From Zygnema cylindricum (lineage: Eukaryota; Streptophyta; Zygnematophyceae; Zygnematales; Zygnemataceae): a stretch of DNA of 64,000 nt. A model generated the notes under the pieces. It saw only the letters and a list, made by a program, of their open reading frames with translations, was not told the origin of the DNA and made no database searches. Shown here piece after piece: positions 13,335-24,117 of the stretch. Each line of letters opens with the position of its first letter. Within the stretch, counting starts at the first letter, position 1. Location of the stretch: NCBI GenBank assembly GCA_037447655.1, contig JBBHKE010002304.1, forward strand, positions 186,001 through 250,000, written 5' to 3'. Both the position numbers and the translations under genes were made by a program.

Positions 13335-14136
13335 TCACTCCCACTCAACGGTTGCTGGAGGTTTGGATGTGATGTCATAGACGACCCGGTTCACTCCACT
13401 AACACTATTACATATTTTTGACGCCACATCACCCAAGAATCGTGGCTCAAATTGGAACCTGCGACCCAAGCCAACAGCGTCAGGTTTTTAAAATGTGAAA
13501 AAAAACGACCTTAGAATCGTAAAAAACCCTGAAAAACCTTAAAGAACCCCTAAATACCTTCCCATTATACCTACCTACATCAATCTAATTTTGATGAAAC
13601 CTTGGCCTGAAATAATATATCCTACGAAACATCCCCTCCTAGCCTTTCTTTCCCTTCCCTTCCCTCCCTTCCTTGTCTTTCTTCCTGTCATGGCGTACGA
13701 CCACCTCTTCCCTCCCCCTCATAAACTCCCCAATCCGAGTCATGTAAGAACAAAGTTGTAAAAAAAAAAGATAGTAAAGAAACAGATTGTTAAGAAATAG
13801 ATAATATAGAAAAAGATAGAGAGGAAAACGAGTATAGAAAAAAGAAGATAGTAAAAAAGAAAAAGATCATAAAAAGAAAGACCGTATCACCAAAAAAAGC
13901 CACAAAACCCCCAGACTACAAACATATAAAATATGACAAAAAAAACCTTTAAAAACTTACCAATCGGCTGTCATTCCATCCTGACTCGTAATGGCTCTAA
14001 GGGCCACCACATGGGAGTGGGTCCTCCGGTCTCCCTGCACTCCCACGGTTCGAACCGGAAGAAAAACCGCAAAAGCTTGCCATATATTGTCGTATAAACC
14101 TTCTTCTTTTATAGCGTTTATGAAAATCTCGTCAAC
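13335..14136 (-). CDS. GMP synthase (glutamine-hydrolysing), 3' end only: last two exons
   Basis: GMP synthase converts XMP, glutamine and ATP to GMP. These exons encode the conserved C-terminal dimerisation part. The exon at 14136-13961 reads [20 protein letters not shown] and on through [20 protein letters not shown] to SQDGMTADW. The exon at 13458-13335 reads [32 protein letters not shown] and ends TVEWE then TGA. The GATTG|GTAAGT donor and CAG acceptor join in phase 2. Both exons are free of stops and close to the family consensus, so they look functional. The rest of the enzyme (glutaminase domain, ATP-pyrophosphatase domain and the PGPG segment) should lie at higher coordinates, but the next exon there belongs to a PPR protein. 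Identification is firm; gene status is unresolved. Confidence 0.88.
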
Positions 14137-14400
14137 CTGAAACACGAGGAGAGAGCGGAGACAAAATTTTCTTAAAACAACATCAATTTTGTCATGTTGT
14201 AAGCGACAACCTCGACCATCAGAAGAGAAAGTTTTCTTAAAAATTCTACAATTTTGTCACTTGTAAGCGAAATGGTTACCAGAGAAATCGGGATTGGTGA
14301 AGAAATGTTAGCAAAAACCAAAATAACGATGGGCAGGGTTGTTACCACCTCTGCAACCAAACTGTTTGCCAAGAAAGTACATATGTGATGTGTTTCACAT

Positions 14401-14674
14401 TTTCACCATCACAACAAGCTCACTTCCCTCTTTTCCCTGTCCCTCTGTCTGCCTATCTCGCTCTCCCTTCTCACCCACCTGTGTCTCTCTCTCTGTCGGC
14501 CTCCCTCTCCCCCCTCACCGACCTATTTCTCCCTTTCTCTCTTACTGTCTGTCTCCCTCTCCCTCCTCATCCACTTGTATCTCTCTCTTTGACCCCCTCC
14601 TCCTCCCTCACCCACCTGTGTCTCTCTTTGACTGTCTCCCTCTCTCTCCCCGCCCACCTGTGCCTCTCACTTTG
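14401..14674. repeat. CT-rich low-complexity tract
   Basis: Degenerate (CTCTCCC)n-type pyrimidine-rich sequence on the + strand, between the last recognised PPR exon and the GMP synthase exons. Reading frames through it are Ser/Leu/Pro repeats and are not genes. Tracts of this kind are also weak points for assembly. Confidence 0.85.
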
Positions 14675-15425
14675 TCAGTCTCCCTCTCCCACCTCATCCA
14701 GCCTGACGCCGGCCTCCTTCATAGAGTGGTAGGCCGGCAACACTCTCTCCTCCTCTCCCCCCCTCTGGTAGGCCCTGAGAAGGAGAGTCCAGGTCTTGGT
14801 GGTTATCTCCACTCCTCCCTCTCTCATCTTCCCTACCACTCCCTCCGCCTCCTCCCACTTCCCCACTTGGGCGTAGCAGTTCAATAGAGTCTCATAACAC
14901 ACCTGTCTCCCTCCACCCCTTTACCTATTCGGTCAGTGGGTAGGGAGTGAGGAAAGAGTCTCCCTTTTTTAATTTTTTTTTGTTTGGTTTCAGAGGAAAA
15001 GGTTAGTGGAAAGAGGTGTGAGGAAGTAAAGGGGATAGAGGGAGAGACAGCGGGGAGAGAGGGGGGGAGGGAGAGAGGGTCAGCGGAGGGGAGGGCAGGA
15101 GAAAGGAGGGGCGTGGAGAGAAAGGGAGAAGAGGTGGAAGGATAGAGGGAGGAAAGGAAAGTGAACAGGAAAGATAGGAGGTTAAACAGAGAAGTAAAAG
15201 GACGGAGGGGAAATATGGTGACAGAGGAAGAGAAGATAAAAGACACAAAGACAGAGAGCCAGAGATATACAGCGACAACATGGAAAGAGGAAGAAGAGAG
15301 AGAGCCTAAGGGCCACAGTGATATAAAGGGACAAATGCCAGAGCCAGAGAGATTAAAACATAGAGAGAGAAAAAAAGAGGGGGGGGAGAGAGAGAGAGAG
15401 AGACAGAGAGTGAGAGAGAGAGAGG

Positions 15426-15522
<97 letters not shown>

Positions 15523-16033
15523 GTCACCAGATCCAGTTGAAATCCTCTCTGTTTGATCTCCTCGTATACCTCCTCAGCCTCGGCCACTCTCCCCATCTGT
15601 CCGCACAAGTCCATGAGCATAGTGAGAGTGCCTTTTCCTGGACTGTGGCCGTCTCCTTTCATCCCCTCCATGGCTTCCCTCATCTCCTCCAACCGGCCGC
15701 GGTAGAAGTGGTAAGAGAGGATGGCTCTCCAACTGATATCATCGATAAATCCCGCATCGCAGCCCCTTAAAGGAGAGAGAGAGATAGATGGAAGAGATGG
15801 AGAGAGATAGATGGAAAGAGAGATAGAAATTGAAGACTAGAGAAATCAATAATCTAATCTGACACACAAGAAATAAATGACCAGCATCAAAAAAGAAAAT
15901 TTTGCCTTCAGATCTTTTGGCACTTCATCAAAATATTACTAAGAATTAAATGCACTAGACATGCCAAGTCAAAAAAGAAAACGAGAGAGAGAGAGAGAAT
16001 TTGAGAGAGAGAGGGAGGGGGGGGCTGGAAAAG

Positions 16034-16101
<68 letters not shown>

Positions 16102-19100
16102 AGGAGAAAACAAACCTTGCTTATCCGAAGCATCTCTTCGGGCAAGTTTTGTTCCTTGTGATAGGAGGCCATCAGTACTTTCAAATGTTGGGCCGTCGGT
16201 TTCCACCCCATGCTCCTCAGTTCCGTTAAACACAAATCCACACACTTCCAGTTTTTCATTGAACAGGAACACGCCTTTAAAACCGCTTCAATAAAAGCCT
16301 GCCGAAAGACAAAAAATAAAAAAATAAAGAAAAAGAAAAAAAAACAAAAAAGACAGAAATAACAAAAACTCCTTTTGTTACTCTGTTACACTACTTATTG
16401 CCTTCAGTTTGTGCCTCCTTCTTTCACTCTTTTCCTCCTTTGTTTATTTATTTTCATAATATCAATTTTTGTTTCAGAATTAAAACCTTTTGAAGTCATC
16501 GACTCTTATTGAAATGTTAAAATAGGAAAGGTGAACAAGGGGTTTTTTGTGGTTTTTACAGCAAAATCATACAAAAAACCATGTAGTAAAAACCAATAAC
16601 ATTAAAAACCTGATCAGGTTTTCCCTTGGAAATCCTCATATCCTTCAGAACTTCGGCCACAACATCCAATTGTCGACCTCGACCGAAAGCCATAACCAAA
16701 TTAGCGTAGGTTCGAAGATTTGGAGAAGGTCCAGATTCCTGCAATAATAATTTACTTGTAATCTGGTCAGTGACAAACATCACAATAATGTGGTCTATAA
16801 CAATCATAATAATAGTTATCATATTAACAATTTACTTTTAATCATGTCAGTAACAATCAAAATAGCAAGATTAATTTTGATATTAACAGTTATGCTAATC
16901 TAGTTTTAAATGACAAATGTAATTCATACATACGACATTCAACAGCATTAAAAAATTGACTGGTTTTGAGATCCTTTTGTTTTCCAGTTTTTTTAACATA
17001 GAAACTGAGTGATAAAACATAAGGAAGAAAACCCATATTGCATTTATACTTTTGAACCATGTATCAACATTTAGAAGCTTCACGTTTTTCAACGTTTTGC
17101 ATAAATATTTGTAGACAGGCATAAATTAGCACTGCCAAATTCTCCAAACTCCATAGAAACCCCATAAAAACAGACATTGAACAGGACTCGCTTGTGTTCA
17201 ATAAAGAAAATAGTTGCATGAACCCTTTGTAAAACAGACAAATTTTATTCTCGAAATTACACCAAGAAATTCTCTGAAAATCGACACAAACAGATAAAAA
17301 CCAAATCGAAAATTGAGACCAAAACTGTGAAGAAAATTGACAAAAACGAAACTGAAACGGAATTGACACATGGAAACAGATAGACATCCTTTAATTCAAA
17401 ACATTTTTTCTTCTCTCCATCACATACCTTCAATTCTTTGTAAAGTTGTGCAACATCGTGAAGCATATGAGCTGAGCCCAGAGAACTTAACAAACTGTTA
17501 TATAAAACGATATCCGGTTTTATTCCTCGAGAATGCATTTCATGCAACAAATTTACGGCATCTTCCATGCGTTGCGCCTTTCCGTAAATCCCAACCATAA
17601 TGGTATAAGTCACCAGTGCTTCTGTAGGCTTGTATTCTGTCAAAACATGAAACAATGTCAGAGTGACAACTGTCCATTTCAAAGAAGACTCACATTCACC
17701 ACGCATCTGTCTATGACAACAAAAGTCTCGAGCCTTTGGTTCCATTAAGATTTCAACAAAAGTAAACCAAGAGAAGAAGAGGAAGTAGATTTTTTTTGTT
17801 TTTGTGTATTGATGATCAGCATGCCCAAGACAAACATGAGCAATTTAGGATTCAAATTGACTTTTTATGTACACATTATCCCCTTTCAAAATTGCTGCAT
17901 GCTGATGCTGAGAACAAAAAAAAAAAAAACAAGAACAAAGCAAATTGAGTTTACGATTGGAACAAAGAGTTTGAGGCAAGCTCACCCTGTCGGTTCGAGA
18001 TCCAATTAAAAAGATCTGTGGCTGCGTCAACATTTCCCGATTGCCCGAAAACACGGAGGGCCGCATGGAACGTGTAAATATCCATGGCCACACTCAGTTC
18101 TTCCATTTCTTTTAACAGTTGTACTGCCTTTCCATGCAGATTGGCTTTCAGATAGATGTTCAGCATGCAGTTGTACGGAACACTGAACCTGCACAACGGA
18201 ATACAAACGGAATCTATGTGACAGGATATAGAGCAACAGAAAGTAGGGAAAATCTGAGAGAAAGAAGTGGTTAAACTGTTCTGAAAAAGACTCACAGAAA
18301 TAATGAAAATCTGAGAGAGAAAAAGCACTTAAAATCTACAGAAAAAAGAACTCGCAGAAAGAAGTGAAATTCTGACAAAAAAAAGATCCTGCAGAAAGTT
18401 TGTGAAAAACTGAGAGAAAAAAAGAGCCAGAAATCAATCCTGAAAGCAATAAGAAACAAATTGAGCAGTTTAGATTTGACAGAAAATGGAAAGTTGACAG
18501 CAAAAACGCCTGGAGCAGGGAAAAAAGAATGGAGTGAATCAACCATTTTAGTGTAGACAAGTGTTGGTGTGTTTGTAAGTATATCAATACTGTTGATGGA
18601 TACTACTTCAAAAATGGAGTTTTAGGATGAGTCCTGTCAACCTATTGCATGGGTTTATTAAATGAATTCGCAGAAGCCTCCCTCAAAACCTAGAAAATGA
18701 ACTTGAAAGTTCAAAACGTCAACAGTTCGCACAATACTCGAGGACAGTTCACTCTTTCTAAAAGTTTCAAACAGTGCAGAAAACAGCATTCACAATGCTA
18801 TTTAACCACCTAATCAAAGTTTAATAAAGAGCTCCATATGTTTCCCACAACAATCTTTGTCGTCCAAATGGTATCGACGTTTCATGAACCTGTTCTACAT
18901 GATGCAAACCTGAACCTGAGTTTTTCCCAAACCAAACTGTAGATTTAACTAAATAACAACTTCATAATCATGATTACTTACTTGATTCCCTGCGTATTCA
19001 TCTGCACAAGGATTCTCTCTGCCAAGGCCACTGTCTTCAAAGATGCTTCTTTTGATTCTTGAGAGTTTTGCAAAGCTGTCATCAAAGTCGTATAAATCTT

Positions 19101-22100
19101 AACTCCCGGTTCAACTCCAAGTCCGACCATACGATCGAAAACTTGCAGAGCTAAATCTACTCGCATCAAACGAACATGGCCCACAATCACAACCTCATAC
19201 ACTGAATCTGTTGGTGGGTGGTTGTTTGTTTCTAGGGTTTGTAGAATAGAATCTACAATACTCCATTTTCCAGCATCACCAAGAATTCGCATCAATTTTG
19301 CCAACACGCCCATATTTCCCTCGGCACGGTCGTTTTTTTGCATCCATTCGAAGATTTCTATAGCTCGTTGCCAGTCCTGCAGCAAAAAATGGTGAAAAAA
19401 GTCTGAGGCACTTTTTCCTGACAAGTAGTGAACGAGAACGAAAATGACCATCGAAATAAGAATGAAAATGAGAATGAACTTGGAAGTCAAGGACAAATAG
19501 TTTTTAGGCGTGGTCAACAATCCTATCGGCTTTTCAGCTAGACAATCCGTTAAGAGTTCACGGAGTGCTTCTTCCGATTGTGAGCTGTCAAATGATCTGT
19601 ACTGTATGTCTCTATATTGAATCTGTTGTGTTCCGGTTATTAGTCGTCAACATTTTTCGGGCAGCCAAAGTACTTTTTCTCATCACAGAGTCTTCCAATT
19701 TTCAATCGTCACATCACGATCGAATGGTGAGACCATTACCTTTCGCTTGCTTCCCTTTAAAAAAAAACATACAACGCCTGATACAAAGTTAAAGACATTT
19801 GAATGCCCAAAAAACGACAACACCGTGTATCACTATTAGAGTTTAAGTTTTTTTCCCCACTTAAAACATCTTTTCTACATGCACAATATCCGATAGTTGC
19901 TATTGAAGGGCAGGATTCTCGCCTTCCGATCGGCGGTCTCCAATCAGAAATCAGAAATTAGTGCACGGAGAAAAGATGTTTTAAGAGTCAAAAAAAACAT
20001 CATTGTAATAACGATACAGAGTGTAGCACTAATACCAGTGGGCAATGTACACAATAAACTTGGATTACAATGAATCAAAAAAACCAAACAATAAATCAAA
20101 CTATCCTATGAAATCTCGCTCGAGGTTAACACTGTTTGATAACTAATTGCAACTTAGGTAACACCCTGCCCAGAAATAAAATCGAAAAAAGAAAAAAATA
20201 TAAAAAAGTGTTTTAGGAACAGGGTATGTCTGGTACACGAGTAATTTTTGAGACTTTACCGCCAATATGAAACTATAATGCCATTTATTTTCTGCAACCA
20301 TTTACTATAATTTTTCTTTTCCAAAACCTAGGGCTCTGACATATTTTCAACCACTCGTCATTGAAAATTTTGGACAAAATTTAGCAATTAATGCAATGGA
20401 AAACAACTGTGTTACAGACCAATAAAGAAGGGGGACTATCTTGCGACACCAATTAGGGTTGGAGGGGGAGAGGGAGAGGGAGAGCGAGAGGATTTTTTTT
20501 TTCACTTTAAGAAAGTTGTGGAACGGACCCACAAAGAAGAATATTTGTTTTCCTTTCTGTTTCTCCTTTAGTTTTTCTTTTTTATTTTCCTTTTCGTTTC
20601 TCTTTTTGTTTTCCTTTTTGTTTCTCTTTTTGTTTTCCTTTTTGTTTTTCTTTTTGTTTTCCTTTTTGTTTTCGTTTTGTTTTCTTTTTTGTTTTTCGTT
20701 TTGTTTTCCTTTTTGTTTTCCTTTTTGTTTCTCTTTTTGTTTCCTTTTCGTTTCTCTTTTTGTTTTTTAACCAGCCCTCATGGTTCAAGTCTTCTCTGTT
20801 TTTTCCGAAACAAAGTCGTCCAAAAGGTTACAAGGCACGCACGCTTTCAACCTTTGGTCTTTGTTTTTTTCAAAAAAGACAAAAATGTACCACGATGCAA
20901 ACTCTCATTTTGGACAAGAAAAAGACAGAAGTATTTTCTAGTGGCATGGGTTTAACTTTTTGTAGGATTCTTGAAGACGTGGATGCCTTTAGAGAGAGAG
21001 AGAAAAAGGGGGAGGGGAGAAAGGGAGGGGGCGAGAGAGGGGGAGGGGAGAGAGGAGGGGGGAGAGAGGAGAGAGGGAGAAAGGAGAGGGGGAGAGAGAG
21101 GGAGAGACAGAGAGAGAGATGAGAAAAAAAACTCTTTGAAAAATGTAACCCATTTCAAAATATATTATTATCCAAAACTTCTTTACAAATTTTATAATTT
21201 TAAAATTCAAAATTTGATAGAAACTACACGGCCCGTCGTTATTTGAGTCGACCACTCTAATTCGATTGACTATTTTCTTCACCTAAAATCATAAGTTGGT
21301 TTTAAAATCTCCCACTCCCCACTTTTCCCCCCCTCCCCTCCCTCACCCAGTCTTCCTCTCCCCCCCGCTTTGTACAACATCCCTCCCTCTCCATCCCTCT
21401 GTTCCCCTCCCCTCCCTCCCTCCCCTCCATCCCTCTCCCCCCCTCCCTACCTTCTGCTTAGCCATTAGTATAGCCAAGTCCTCCCCACAGAGCTTTTGTC
21501 CTTTCTGCCCCATGACAGCTGTCACGTCTGCGTCACGTCGCTTTAGCTCGCTCGCCACCATCTGGACCAGCTTCCTCTCCCTCTTCCCCCCCCCTCTGCC
21601 TCCCTCTACCCCCTCCTCTCTCCCCCTCTCTCGCAACCCCGCTCTCTCCCTCGCCTCCAGTCCCTCCCACTTCCCGACTCTCTCCCTCTCATTACCACCG
21701 GTAACCTTCTGTTTGACACCTGTCCCTCCTCCTCCTCCTACTCCTACTCCTCTCTCCCGTTGGGCCGGACTCCTTTCCACTCTCTCCTCCCTCCTCCAAG
21801 TGGTACTTGACACGTGTCCTTTCCCAATAATTCTTGGACTTATCTTCTTCCGTACATTCACTTTGTCATCTTCCCCGGATAGGATATCCTTTCTCATTTC
21901 CTTACCTCCTCCATCCCCACTCAAAGCAAAACCCCCAAAAACGCTCTCCAAAGTATGGCTCGTTCCCTCTCCTCCCTCTCCTCTCTCTCCTCCTCCCTCT
22001 CCTCCCACTCCACTCTCTCCTCTCTCTCTGAAGTCCTCTGTGACACGTGTCAACACCTCCGCCCCTCTCCCTCCCCCCACCGACCCCCCCTCCGACCCAG

Positions 22101-22353
22101 GATTTCCAACCACTGTGCCTCCCCCAATTGCCACGTGGCGCTGTGTCCTCTGATTGCTCCCACGTGTCAAAATTCCCGATATTTGGAAAAATCTCACACG
22201 TGTGACTTGTTCGGCCGCGGCTGTCGCTTCTCTGTCATTGGTTCCTTTTCCGGGAAATGCGTAAATGCCACGTGGCAGGTCTTGGCACGTGCCACGCAGA
22301 GGGTCTAGCCACGAGCTGACACGTGGCAGTTCCAGCCACGTGGAGCTCAGCAT
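14675..22353 (-). CDS. Pentatricopeptide-repeat (P-class) protein, eight exons
   Basis: PPR proteins bind organelle RNA in a sequence-specific way. Exons on the minus strand: 22353-21451, 19376-18982, 18188-17986, 17636-17428, 16738-16610, 16298-16116, 15765-15528, 14902-14675, giving about 828 residues. Exon 1 (301 codons) carries an N-terminal extension that could include a transit peptide, then a Gly/Arg-rich stretch. Repeats follow from DWQRAIEIFEWMQKNDRAEG, for example VTYTIMVGIYGKAQRMEDAV and VCYETLLNCYAQVGKWEEAE, with no E or DYW domain. All junctions close in phase except that into exon 7, where a GGGG run leaves one extra base. The last exon reads to a TGA at 14677-14675, but GAG|GTGGGA within it could also be a phase-0 donor. 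Confidence 0.88.
15370..15518. repeat. (GA)n microsatellite in PPR intron 7
   Basis: Nearly uninterrupted GA dinucleotide repeat on the + strand (CT in the sense of the PPR gene), lying immediately downstream of the donor of exon 7. Frames through it give Arg/Glu or Ser/Leu runs that are not proteins. Confidence 0.95.
15969..16104. repeat. (GA)n microsatellite in PPR intron 6
   Basis: GA-rich tract with a perfect dinucleotide core (about 16040-16080), just downstream of the exon 6 donor on the minus strand. In the transcript it is a polypyrimidine tract close to the 5' splice site. Confidence 0.95.
19821..20023. mobile_element. TA-type MITE, about 203 bp, in PPR intron 1
   Basis: The left end CACCGTGTATCACTATTAG and right end AATAACGATACAGAGTG are related inverted termini. 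The interior inverted arms CCACTTAAAACATC and GATGTTTTAAGAG, with CTTTTCTACATGCAC and GAGAAAAGATG, match the elements at 40583-40799, 44278-44490 and 46338-46556. This is a diverged, older copy. Confidence 0.75.
20570..20768. repeat. T-rich minisatellite (TTTTCCTTTTTGTTTCTCTTT type)
   Basis: Imperfect repeats of TTTTCCTTTTTG and TTTCTCTTTTTG covering about 200 bp in PPR intron 1. Both strands give repetitive Phe/Ser or Lys/Gly/Glu frames, which are not genes. Confidence 0.9.
20989..21122. repeat. GA-rich low-complexity tract
   Basis: Purine-only stretch of GAGAGG and GGGGAGAGA units on the + strand within PPR intron 1. It is a polypyrimidine tract in the PPR transcript. Confidence 0.9.
21811..22342. 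promoter_or_regulatory. Cluster of nine CACGTG (G-box) hexamers in PPR exon 1
   Basis: CACGTG occurs at 21811, 22044, 22132, 22161, 22197, 22269, 22286, 22320 and 22337. Several are in the fuller contexts GCCACGTGGC, ACACGTGT and GACACGTGTC. Random sequence would give about one per 4 kb. All lie inside the first coding exon, the last eight within about 310 bp of the ATG. G-boxes bind bZIP and bHLH factors. A regulatory role inside coding DNA is inference. Confidence 0.55.
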
Positions 22354-22379
22354 GGTGAAAAGGGGCGGGGGGAGGGAGA

Positions 22380-22582
22380 GGAGGGAGGTGAAATTTTAGG
22401 TTTAGGGTTAAGGTGTTAGGGTGTTCGGGTTAGGGTTCAGGTGTAGGGTTAAGGAATTAGGGTTTGTTAGTCTATGTTTTGTACCTTCAGGGTTTTGTTA
22501 ATTTAAGTGTTTGATATATTTAAGGATTTGTTGTATAAGGTCTTTGTTAATTTAGGGTTTCGTTCTTTTAGGGTTTGTTAGG
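22380..22582 (-). promoter_or_regulatory. Telo-box-rich leader/promoter of the PPR gene
   Basis: Read on the PPR strand this region has repeated AAACCCTAA, AACCCTAAC and AACCCTAAA motifs, typical plant telo-boxes found near transcription starts of translation and organelle-biogenesis genes. About ten degenerate TTAGGG-type units lie between 22395 and 22580 on the + strand. They are interspersed and diverged, so this is not a true telomere array. Confidence 0.55.
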
Positions 22583-23640
22583 GTTCCTTTATTTACAAGC
22601 ATTTACGTCACAGCTATTCCAAAAAATGTTTTTTTTTTTTTTTTTCCTCGTAGTTGATTCAAATTGTTTGGAGGGAGGTTTCCCCAGGGTTAGAAATAAT
22701 TTAAGTATTTTTCTAGGGTTTTCTTTGAGAAAATTTTCGCAGGTTCCTTTTTCAGAACTATTTTCTGGTTTTCATTTGTTTGAAAGTTTCCAGAAAAAAT
22801 GTTGCGATATTTGAATATTATTTGCTTTCCTATTTTCTCTTATATGCAATTGTTTTTTTTAAAAGGTATATAGGGATCGGAGCTATATATCCCTCAAGGT
22901 GAATTTAAGAATTTTGGACAGATTTTGCAGTGTTTGTTTTAGAAATTTTGTGCTACTTCAGGGTTTAGGGTTTTAGGGATAAGTTTCCCGATTTCTGGCG
23001 AACGAAAACATAAAATCTGAAAATCAATTACCGTATCGGCATCGTATCGCCGTCGTACCGGTGGCGTATGGGATCGTCGAAAATTTGAAATGACGTCGTT
23101 CGATGGATTTTCGCACGGTATTATAGGATACTAATAATTACTAAATATTTATTGTTTTATACGAAATAGAAAAAGAGATCGTACTGTTAGCAATGATGTA
23201 CAGATTATCAATAGAGATATTGTAGTATCAGAAGAATATCGAGTCACTGCGATACTTGTCCCAAATTGAGATACTTCAAATCAGATTTGTCAGCTGTAAC
23301 TGGACGGAGTTTTTAAACTGAAGCTGTATCGAACGGTCTGGAAAACGGGCATGGTTTGGAAATGTAAATTACTCCAATTGGAGAACCTAGTATAGGCTAC
23401 GAGTGAAACACAACCATAAAAGATTGCCTGCGATTCTTATAAAAGGTCACACATGGCGACAATGGCTGAACGTAAATGCCTAAATGGGTATTGATCGGAC
23501 GGATCAAGATTGATTCCTCAAATCCGGCATAAATTTTTATAAATATCTGAACTTCTGATGTACACTCTCAACAGAGGAACGGGAAATGCAATGCATCCGA
23601 CCAGGCGAGCCGACGAAAGTCCCTGCAGATAATCTGAGGG
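22583..23640. other. Intergenic DNA between the PPR and sigma-factor genes
   Basis: AT-rich divergent intergenic region with no coding exon that I can support. The part at 23025-23100 is enriched in CGTATCG and CGTCG steps, as in the transposon-rich parts of the window, but no clear element borders were found. Confidence 0.35.
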
Positions 23641-23662
23641 CGCCTGGCCGGCTGGATTGCGT

Positions 23663-23743
23663 CACGTGGCAGCAGAATTTAATCACAGTATCGGATTGGC
23701 TCCTGACTGTTGGGGATAGCGCTAATTGGAGGAATGTATATAA
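23663..23743 (+). promoter_or_regulatory. Probable promoter of the sigma-factor gene
   Basis: A G-box (GTCACGTGGC, core 23663-23668) is followed by a reverse CCAAT motif (GATTGG, about 23694) and a TATA box (TATATAA, 23737-23743). The start codon is at 24118, which leaves a leader of about 350 bases. The arrangement suits a light- or stress-regulated plastid gene. This rests on motifs alone. Confidence 0.5.
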
Positions 23744-24117
23744 CTGTACCTTCGTCATTCTCAAAAGATGCACTTTTTATCATCTGCAAACCGAACACTG
23801 ATCATTGGCAGTTTCGGCTGATTTTTCTTGTCTCTCCTTCTTTTCCTTCTCTTTCTCCCTTTCAGTAATATACATACAGTTGATGTTTTAGAAACTACAC
23901 ACAAGTGTATTGTTGTCCTTCTTATCGCTCCCATCACTCAGTTATTTGTCACTTGTATGTGCGTGCGAGTGGTCAATGTACTCTTGCTAATAACTGGATC
24001 ATTATTTGTTTGTTAATAGCAGTTTGTCCGAAGTAGAGTAAGATGATGTGAATCGGTTTTCTTTAATATTCTTAATATACACCCGATTTCATTTGTACAA
24101 AGTCAGTGTGTTTAATC

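Noticed and set aside
15161-15692. Arg/Glu and Ser/Leu repeat frames
   Set aside because: Translation of (GA)n microsatellite; only the PPR part (15765-15528, minus strand) is real.
20441-20788. Phe/Ser-rich and Lys/Gly-rich frames
   Set aside because: Translation of the T-rich minisatellite in PPR intron 1.
21296-22308. Plus-strand Pro/Ser-rich frames of up to 285 codons
   Set aside because: They are opposite-strand shadows of PPR exon 1, which joins in phase 0 to the next PPR exon and starts with an ATG.
22395-22580. Possible telomeric repeat array
   Set aside because: TTAGGG units are irregular and diverged, and lie just upstream of a gene start, so telo-boxes explain them better.
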